DNA of 47,637 bases, taken from assembly GCA_021851405.1 (NCBI GenBank), contig JAJZDW010000027.1:1-47637 (forward strand). The letters run 5' to 3'. The notes under the pieces are model-generated. The model was not told the origin of the DNA and did not search any database. It was given only the letters and a program-made list of their open reading frames with translations. A program made the position numbers and the translations under genes. Positions 42,919-47,637 of the stretch are shown here, one piece after another; position 1 is the first letter of the stretch, and each line of letters opens with the position of its first letter. This DNA comes from Pseudomonadota bacterium. GTDB lineage: Bacteria > Pseudomonadota > Gammaproteobacteria > Steroidobacterales > Steroidobacteraceae.

Positions 42919-43757
42919 GGGCGGGCGAGACGCTCTGGCCGGCGCCGGCGAAGCTGAATCTCTTCCTGCACGTGACCGGCCGGCGGCCGGACGGATACCA
43001 CGAGTTGCAGACACTGTTCCAGATCGTGGATCTGTGCGACACCCTTGCCATCGAGGTGCGCGAGGACGGGGGCATCGAGCGGCGCGGGGGACTCCCGGAC
43101 GTCCCGGCCGAGCAGGACCTGGCGGTGCGGGCCGCGCGAGCGCTGCAGGCGGCCACAGGCACGCGCCTCGGGGCCTCGCTGCGGGTCATCAAGCGCATCC
43201 CGGTCGGGGGCGGACTCGGCGGGGGCAGTAGCGATGCGGCCACGGCACTGCTGGCGCTGAATCATCTGTGGGGCTGCGGGCTGTCCCGGGACGCTCTGGC
43301 CGAGCTGGGGCTCCCCCTCGGCGCCGATGTGCCTGTATTCGTTAGAGGTTTTTCGGCCTGGGCGGAAGGCATCGGGGAGCGGCTCGAGCCGGTGATGGTG
43401 CCGGAGCGTTGGTACGTCATCGTGCGCCCGGGGGTCAGCGTGCCGACCCGGGAGGTGTTCCAGAGCCCTGAATTGACACGAAATTCACCCATCATCACAA
43501 TACGCGCCTTCTTCGAGTCCGGCGGACGCAACGACTGCGAGCCGGTGGTGCGAGCGCGCTGGCCGGAAGTGGCCGAGGCGCTCGACTGGCTGGGGCGATA
43601 CGCGCCGGCGCGCCTCACCGGAACCGGTTCGTGCATTTTCGCGTCCGTGGCCAGTCCCAGCGAGGCAGAGCGCATCGCGGCACGTGTTCCGGACACGTGG
43701 CGCAGCTTCGTGGCGCGGGGCCTGAACGTGTCCCCGCTGAACGCGCTTCTGATCTAG
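42915..43757 (+). CDS. ispE: 4-Diphosphocytidyl-2-C-methyl-D-erythritol kinase
   Basis: The product is 280 aa, a GHMP kinase of the MEP isoprenoid pathway. Signatures are WPAPAKLNLFLHVTGRRPDGYHEL (N-terminal, in two blocks), the ATP loop PVGGGLGGGSSDAATAL and the C-terminal LTGTGSCIFA. The ATG at 42915 overlaps the lolB stop (ATGA); an ATG at 42903 would add four residues. The stretch encoding LTRNSPIITI (43473-43502) uses codons rare in this GC-rich window and carries a promoter-like sequence. Confidence 0.95.
   Translation: MRAGETLWPAPAKLNLFLHVTGRRPDGYHELQTLFQIVDLCDTLAIEVREDGGIERRGGLPDVPAEQDLAVRAARALQAATGTRLGASLRVIKRIPVGGGLGGGSSDAATALLALNHLWGCGLSRDALAELGLPLGADVPVFVRGFSAWAEGIGERLEPVMVPERWYVIVRPGVSVPTREVFQSPELTRNSPIITIRAFFESGGRNDCEPVVRARWPEVAEALDWLGRYAPARLTGTGSCIFASVASPSEAERIAARVPDTWRSFVARGLNVSPLNALLI
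43473..43501 (+). promoter_or_regulatory. Intragenic promoter candidate in ispE for tRNA-Gln and prs
   Basis: A perfect TTGACA (43473-43478) is followed after 17 bases by CACAAT (43496-43501), then a GC-rich ACGCGCC. The surrounding 30 bases are an AT-rich island inside ispE. It would start transcription about 300 bases before tRNA-Gln. A prs promoter inside the upstream ispE (ychB) gene has precedent in E. coli. Confidence 0.5.
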
Positions 43758-43806
43758 GCGCGTCCGCGCGACGCGCGGCCGGTGCAGTGGAAGGCTTTTG
43801 CAGTGC

Positions 43807-43881
43807 TGGGGTGTCGCCAAGTGGTAAGGCAGCGGGTTTTGATCCCGCCATTCGGAGGTTCGAATCCTTCCACCCCAGCCA
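43807..43881 (+). tRNA. tRNA-Gln (anticodon TTG)
   Basis: The 75-base gene includes an encoded CCA. Acceptor TGGGGTG pairs with CACCCCA, followed by the discriminator G. The anticodon stem GCGGG/CCCGC encloses a TTTTGAT loop, so the anticodon is TTG. The T-arm is GGAGG-TTCGAAT-CCTTC, with one G-T pair. It lies between ispE and prs, a placement also seen in pseudomonads. Confidence 0.96.
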
Positions 43882-43942
43882 ACTCCTCAATCGAGGCGCT
43901 GCTGCGGGCGGCGCCGTGGTGTTTGGCTGAAGTGACGTACTC

Positions 43943-44899
43943 ATGAGCACGAGCGATGTTTTGGCCCTGTTTGCCGGCAACGCCAACCCGGGTTTGGCGA
44001 CCGAAATCGCGCGCCACCTGCAGACGCGGCTCGGCCGGGCCTATGTCGGGCGTTTCAGCGACGGGGAAATCAACGTCGAGCTGATGGAGAACGTGCGCGG
44101 GCGCGACGTGTTCATCGTGCAGCCGACCTGCCCGCCGACCAACGACAACCTGATGGAACTGCTGGTCATGGTCGACGCGTGTCGGCGCGCCTCGGCGGCC
44201 CGCATCACCGCGGTGGTACCGTACTTCGGCTACTCGCGCCAGGATCGCCGGCCGCGCGCGACGCGCTCGGCGATCACCGCGCGGCTGGTGGCCAACATGA
44301 TGTCGATCGCGGGGATCAACCGGCTGCTCACCATCGATCTGCACGCCGATCAGATCCAGGGATTCTTCGACATCCCGGTCGATAACCTGTACGCCTCGCC
44401 GGTGCTGCTCGGGGATGCCTGGAAGCAGGCGTACCAAAACATCGTGATCGTCTCGCCCGACGTGGGCGGCGTGGTGCGCGCCCGGGCGTTCGCCAAGCGG
44501 CTCGACGATGCGGATCTGGCCATCATCGACAAGCGCCGGCCGCGGCCGAACGAATCGAAGGTGATGAACATCATCGGCGACATTCGCGGCAAAGTCTGCG
44601 TGCTGGTCGATGACATGATCGATACTGCCGGCACGCTCTGCCATGCGGCCAAGGCACTGAAGGATGAAGGGGCGGTCAAAGTGGTCGCCTACATCACGCA
44701 CGCGATACTCTCCGGCGAGGCGATCAAGCGCATCTCGGACTCCGTGCTCGATGAGCTCGTCGTGACCGATACGATCCCGCTCAGCGAGGCGGCGCGTGCC
44801 TGTAAGCGTATCCGGCAGTTGTCGGTCTCGGCGCTGCTCGCGGAGTCGATCCGCCGCATCCGCGACGAGGAGTCGGTCAGCTCGCTGTACGTCGACTGA
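43943..44899 (+). CDS. prs: Ribose-phosphate pyrophosphokinase (PRPP synthetase)
   Basis: The product is 318 aa. It makes PRPP from ribose-5-phosphate and ATP for nucleotide, histidine, tryptophan and NAD synthesis. Motifs are [22 protein letters not shown], the flexible-loop KRRPRPNES and the PRPP-binding [13 protein letters not shown]. The class I length and motifs are normal. It follows tRNA-Gln by 61 bases with no strong hairpin between, so both may be on one transcript. Confidence 0.98.
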   Translation: MSTSDVLALFAGNANPGLATEIARHLQTRLGRAYVGRFSDGEINVELMENVRGRDVFIVQPTCPPTNDNLMELLVMVDACRRASAARITAVVPYFGYSRQDRRPRATRSAITARLVANMMSIAGINRLLTIDLHADQIQGFFDIPVDNLYASPVLLGDAWKQAYQNIVIVSPDVGGVVRARAFAKRLDDADLAIIDKRRPRPNESKVMNIIGDIRGKVCVLVDDMIDTAGTLCHAAKALKDEGAVKVVAYITHAILSGEAIKRISDSVLDELVVTDTIPLSEAARACKRIRQLSVSALLAESIRRIRDEESVSSLYVD

Positions 44900-44927
44900 G
44901 CCGCGCCTGCGCGCGGCTTGAGATTTT
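44900..44927 (+). terminator. Rho-independent-type terminator after prs
   Basis: GCCGCGC (44900-44906) and GCGCGGC (44911-44917) form a perfect 7-bp stem with a CTGC loop. A T-rich TTGAGATTTT follows. It starts right after the prs stop codon and is the most canonical terminator in the window. Confidence 0.65.
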
Positions 44928-44991
44928 CAAAGGTGTGTCGTGGCCTGGTCGCGGGTCATGGCACGGTGTCATCGTAGAATCGGAGAATATC

Positions 44992-45672
44992 ATGCGAATT
45001 TCATTCACTTTCAGCGCGGACGCGCGCGGGATGCAAGGCAAAGGTGCGAGCCGCCGCCTGCGTCGCGCCGGTAAAGTCCCCGCGATTCTCTACGGCGGTA
45101 AAGCCGAGCCGGAGACGCTCGCGCTCGAGCACCACAAGCTGCTCGTCGTCATCGAGGACGAGCGCTTCTACTCCTCCATCGTGCAGCTGGAGGTCGACGG
45201 CCGCACCCAGGCTGCGATCGTCAAGGATCTGCAGATGCACCCGGCGAAGCACCAGGTGGTGCACGTGGATCTGCAGCGCGTGACCGAGGACGAGCCGATC
45301 CGTCTGCACCTGCCCATTCACTTCAAGGGCGAGGCCGGCAGTCCGGGCGTGAAGACCCAGGGTGGCGTCGTGTCGCACATGATGACCGACGTCGAGATCG
45401 TCTGCCTGCCGAAGGACCTGCCGGAGTACCTGGAGCTCGACCTGTCCGAGATGAGCATCAACGACACGAAGTTCCTCGCCGACATCCCGCTGCCTCCCGG
45501 CGTGACGATTCCGCATCTGGCGCACCGCAATGCGGCGGTGGTGTCGATCCACAGCCCGCGCGTGGCGGAGCCGGAGCCGACTGCCGAGGCGGCGGCCACC
45601 CCGGCCGAAGGTGCGGCACCGGCCGCAGCTGCGCCGGCGGCCGAGGCCGGCAAGGGCGAGCAGAAGAAGTAA
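44992..45672 (+). CDS. rplY: Large-subunit ribosomal protein bL25, long (CTC/TL5) form
   Basis: The product is 226 aa from the ATG at 44992, which has a GGAG site; an upstream in-frame ATG lies in the prs/rplY gap. The 5S-RNA-binding L25 domain (about 1-95; GKGASRRLRRAGKVPAILYG) is followed by the CTC beta-domain (about 100-195). An Ala/Pro/Glu-rich tail ends GKGEQKK. The long form is related to general stress protein CTC. It begins the rplY-pth-ychF run. Confidence 0.96.
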   Translation: MRISFTFSADARGMQGKGASRRLRRAGKVPAILYGGKAEPETLALEHHKLLVVIEDERFYSSIVQLEVDGRTQAAIVKDLQMHPAKHQVVHVDLQRVTEDEPIRLHLPIHFKGEAGSPGVKTQGGVVSHMMTDVEIVCLPKDLPEYLELDLSEMSINDTKFLADIPLPPGVTIPHLAHRNAAVVSIHSPRVAEPEPTAEAAATPAEGAAPAAAAPAAEAGKGEQKK

Positions 45673-45696
45673 GCCCCGAGGAGGGCGCAGCGGCGC

Positions 45697-46305
45697 ATGT
45701 CAGGTCTGCCGCTCAGGCTGGTGGTGGGGCTCGGGAATCCGGGCCCCACCTATGCCCGTACTCGACACAATGCGGGGTTCGAGTTCATCGAGGAACTGGC
45801 GCGGCGCACGGGCACGGGCCTGCGCGCCGAGCCTCGCCATCAGGGCGAACTCGGGCGGGCACGAATCGGCGCGCACGAGGTGTGGCTGCTCAAGCCCATG
45901 ACCTTCATGAACTTGAGCGGGGCTGCGGTGCAGAGCGTGGCCGGCTTCTACAAGATCCCGCTCGAGGCGGTGCTGGTGGCGCACGATGAGCTCGATTTCC
46001 CGCCCGGCGTGGTGCGGCTGAAGCACGGCGGTGGCGCCGGCGGTCACAACGGGTTGCGGGACATCATGGCGCGCTTCGGCCCGGCGTTCTGGCGGCTGCG
46101 CATCGGCATCGGTCACCCCGGCGCGCGCGATGCGGTGTTGAATTACGTGCTCGGCCGGCCGGCCGCGGCCGATGCCGAGGCGATCGGCGCGGCACTGCGG
46201 GATGCGGCCGACGCCCTGCCGGTGATGCTGGAGGAGGGCGCGCAGAAGGCAATGAACCAATTGCATTCGCGTTCCGAGGCCGCATCATCAGATCGCCCGG
46301 CGTAA
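45697..46305 (+). CDS. pth: Peptidyl-tRNA hydrolase
   Basis: The product is 202 aa. It frees tRNA from prematurely released peptidyl-tRNA. The catalytic histidine is in [13 protein letters not shown]. The substrate-site residues are in [10 protein letters not shown] and [12 protein letters not shown], and the [13 protein letters not shown] loop is intact. A GAGGAGGG ribosome binding site precedes the ATG. The rplY-pth-ychF order is conserved in many gammaproteobacteria. Confidence 0.97.
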   Translation: MSGLPLRLVVGLGNPGPTYARTRHNAGFEFIEELARRTGTGLRAEPRHQGELGRARIGAHEVWLLKPMTFMNLSGAAVQSVAGFYKIPLEAVLVAHDELDFPPGVVRLKHGGGAGGHNGLRDIMARFGPAFWRLRIGIGHPGARDAVLNYVLGRPAAADAEAIGAALRDAADALPVMLEEGAQKAMNQLHSRSEAASSDRPA

Positions 46306-46330
46306 GCCCGGGCTCGAAGGAGTTTCAGAC

Positions 46331-47425
46331 ATGTCTATCCGCTGCGGCATCGTGGGGCTGCCGAATGTCGGTAAGTCGACGCTGTTCAATGCGCTGACGC
46401 AGGCGCAGAACGCGGCGGCGGCCAATTATCCGTTCTGCACCATCGACCCCAACGTCGGCATGGTGCCGGTGCCGGATGCGCGCCTGGATGCGCTGGCCGA
46501 AATCGTTCATCCGGAACGCCTCGTTCCGGCCACCGTGGAATTCGTCGATATCGCCGGTCTTGTGGCCGGTGCGTCCAAGGGCGAGGGGCTCGGTAACCAG
46601 TTTCTCTCGCATATCCGCGAGGTCGATGCGATTGCGCACGTGGTGCGCTGCTTCGAGAGCTCGGACATCGTGCATGTCGCCGGCAAGGTTGATCCGTTGA
46701 GTGACATCGAGGTCATCGACACCGAGCTCGCGCTGGCGGACCTCTCGACCGTGGAGAAGGGGCTGGAGCGCGCCGCCAAGGCTGCCAAGAGCGGCGACAA
46801 GGATGCGCTGCGCAAGAAGCAGCTCCTCGAGCGGGTCAAGGAGCATTTGGACGAGGTGAAGCCGGTCCGGGCCATGAGCCTCTCGGCGGAGGAAGCGCGC
46901 GACGTGCGTGAGTTGCAGCTGATCACCGCCAAGCCGGTCATGTACGTCGCGAACGTTGCCGAGGGCGGGTTCAAGGGCAATCCGCTGCTCGAGCGGGTCG
47001 CGCAACGCGCGGCAGCCGAGGGTGCCGTCACGGTCGCGGTCTGTGCAGCCATCGAGGCGGAGATCGCTCAACTGGAGGCCGCTGACCGTGCGGGCTTTCT
47101 GGCCGAACTCGGCCTCGAGGAGCCGGGTCTTGACCGGGTCATCCGGGCGGGCTACCAGCTGCTCGGGCTGCAGACGTATTTCACGGCCGGGGAGAAAGAG
47201 GTGCGCGCCTGGACTGTGCACGTCGGCGCCACAGCGCCGCAGGCTGCGGCGGTGATTCATACGGATTTCGAGCGCGGATTCATCAGGGCCGAGGTGATCG
47301 GCTATGCGGATTACATCGCCTGTCGGGGAGAGACGGGAGCCCGGGAGGTGGGCAAGCTGCGTCTTGAAGGCAAGGAATATGTGATGAAGGAGGGGGACGT
47401 CGTCCACTTCCGGTTCAATGTCTAG
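46331..47425 (+). CDS. ychF: Redox-regulated ATPase YchF (OLA1 family)
   Basis: The product is 364 aa. It is a translation-factor-like P-loop ATPase that associates with ribosomes. G1 is [14 protein letters not shown], and switch I contains [12 protein letters not shown]. The G4 motif reads NVAE instead of NKxD, explaining the ATP preference of the family. A C-terminal TGS domain ends with [19 protein letters not shown] ribosome binding site lies nine bases upstream. Confidence 0.98.
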   Translation: MSIRCGIVGLPNVGKSTLFNALTQAQNAAAANYPFCTIDPNVGMVPVPDARLDALAEIVHPERLVPATVEFVDIAGLVAGASKGEGLGNQFLSHIREVDAIAHVVRCFESSDIVHVAGKVDPLSDIEVIDTELALADLSTVEKGLERAAKAAKSGDKDALRKKQLLERVKEHLDEVKPVRAMSLSAEEARDVRELQLITAKPVMYVANVAEGGFKGNPLLERVAQRAAAEGAVTVAVCAAIEAEIAQLEAADRAGFLAELGLEEPGLDRVIRAGYQLLGLQTYFTAGEKEVRAWTVHVGATAPQAAAVIHTDFERGFIRAEVIGYADYIACRGETGAREVGKLRLEGKEYVMKEGDVVHFRFNV

Positions 47426-47429
47426 GCGG

Positions 47430-47459
47430 TTGACACTCCCGGTACTCCCCGCCGACAAT
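47430..47459 (+). promoter_or_regulatory. Stringent-type promoter for tRNA-Met
   Basis: A perfect TTGACA (47430-47435) is followed after 18 bases by GACAAT (47454-47459), then a GC-rich discriminator (GCGCCCCCC). GC-rich discriminators are typical of stable-RNA promoters under ppGpp control. The start site would be about 50 bases before the tRNA. GCCGAC (47451-47456) and GTCGGC (47485-47490) are also complementary and may fold across the region. Confidence 0.55.
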
Positions 47460-47514
47460 GCGCCCCCCTCTTGGGGAGGCTACCGTCGGCCTGCACCGGC
47501 GGCTCCGGCGTTGT

Positions 47515-47591
47515 GGAAAGGTAGCTCAGCTGGTTAGAGCACGGCACTCATAATGCCGGGGTCGAGGGTTCGAGTCCCTCCCTTTCCACCA
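47515..47591 (+). tRNA. tRNA-Met (anticodon CAT, elongator type)
   Basis: The 77-base gene includes an encoded CCA. Acceptor GGAAAGG pairs with CCTTTCC, with discriminator A. The anticodon stem CGGCA/TGCCG encloses CTCATAA, giving CAT. The D-arm and the GGGTC variable loop resemble E. coli elongator tRNA-Met. It is not an initiator, because the acceptor 1-72 pair is intact. tRNA-Ile2 with a modified CAT cannot be fully excluded. Confidence 0.93.
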
Positions 47592-47617
47592 GAAATTCAA
47601 ATAAAACCAATAAATTA

Positions 47618-47633
47618 CGCCTCGCACGAGGCG
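47618..47633 (+). terminator. Hairpin after tRNA-Met at the window edge
   Basis: CGCCTC and GAGGCG form a 6-bp stem with a GCAC loop, 26 bases after the tRNA and preceded by an AT-rich stretch. The four bases left in the window show no T-tract yet, so the terminator cannot be confirmed here. Confidence 0.4.
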
Positions 47634-47637
47634 GCAC

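Overview
The window is a gene-dense chromosomal segment (about 47.6 kb, high GC, almost no intergenic DNA) from a Gram-negative proteobacterium. Core gene orders (lptD-surA-pdxA-rsmA-apaG-apaH, mreBCD-mrdA-rodA-mltB-rlpA-dac, lolB-ispE-tRNA-Gln-prs-rplY-pth-ychF) and the cell-envelope content point to a gammaproteobacterium, probably in or near Xanthomonadales/Nevskiales. That placement is inference from synteny, not a database result. No insertion sequence, prophage, CRISPR array or toxin-antitoxin module was seen. Most long open frames antisense to genes are GC-rich shadows and were left out.

Layout. 1-3.6 kb: the 5' part of putA (proline catabolism, running off the left edge) divergent from an Lrp/AsnC regulator. 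3.8-13.5 kb, all minus strand: lptD, surA, pdxA, rsmA, a universal stress protein, apaG, apaH, a 3-hydroxyanthranilate dioxygenase, and an orphan polytopic membrane protein with a GAF-like cytoplasmic end. 13.5-18 kb, plus strand: amgK-murU (peptidoglycan recycling), lipA-lipB (lipoate) and a CPBP membrane protease. 18-28 kb, minus strand: the elongasome and wall-maturation cluster mreB-mreC-mreD-mrdA-rodA-mltB-rlpA-dac, a D-amino acid aminotransferase and ybeD. 28.2-34 kb, plus strand: gatCAB, hslO, an ArsR-type regulator with a degenerate methyltransferase-like domain, then metF and metH (methionine cycle, to 38.1 kb). 38.1-42.2 kb: an unknown membrane protein (minus), prmC-ppiB-mtgA (plus), prfA (minus). 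42.3-47.6 kb, plus strand: lolB, ispE, tRNA-Gln, prs, rplY, pth, ychF and an elongator-type tRNA-Met.

How the genes work together. Many adjacent genes overlap by an ATGA or GTGA tetranucleotide, which suggests translational coupling. About twelve genes use GTG starts. Envelope biogenesis dominates: LPS export (LptD), outer-membrane protein folding (SurA), lipoprotein localisation (LolB), lateral wall synthesis (Mre/PBP2/RodA/MtgA), wall remodelling (MltB, RlpA, Dac) and recycling (AmgK/MurU). Translation quality control and nucleotide supply form the second theme (GatCAB, PrmC, PrfA, Pth, RsmA, Prs, two tRNAs).

I did not find a clearly new multi-gene system. The most interesting items are: the ArsR/degenerate-methyltransferase regulator beside metF-metH, with an inverted repeat over its likely promoter; a rare-codon island in ispE that reads as an internal promoter for tRNA-Gln-prs; the RlpA homologue with substitutions at conserved barrel positions; hairpins that span the stop codons of convergent genes; and the orphan membrane-GAF protein.
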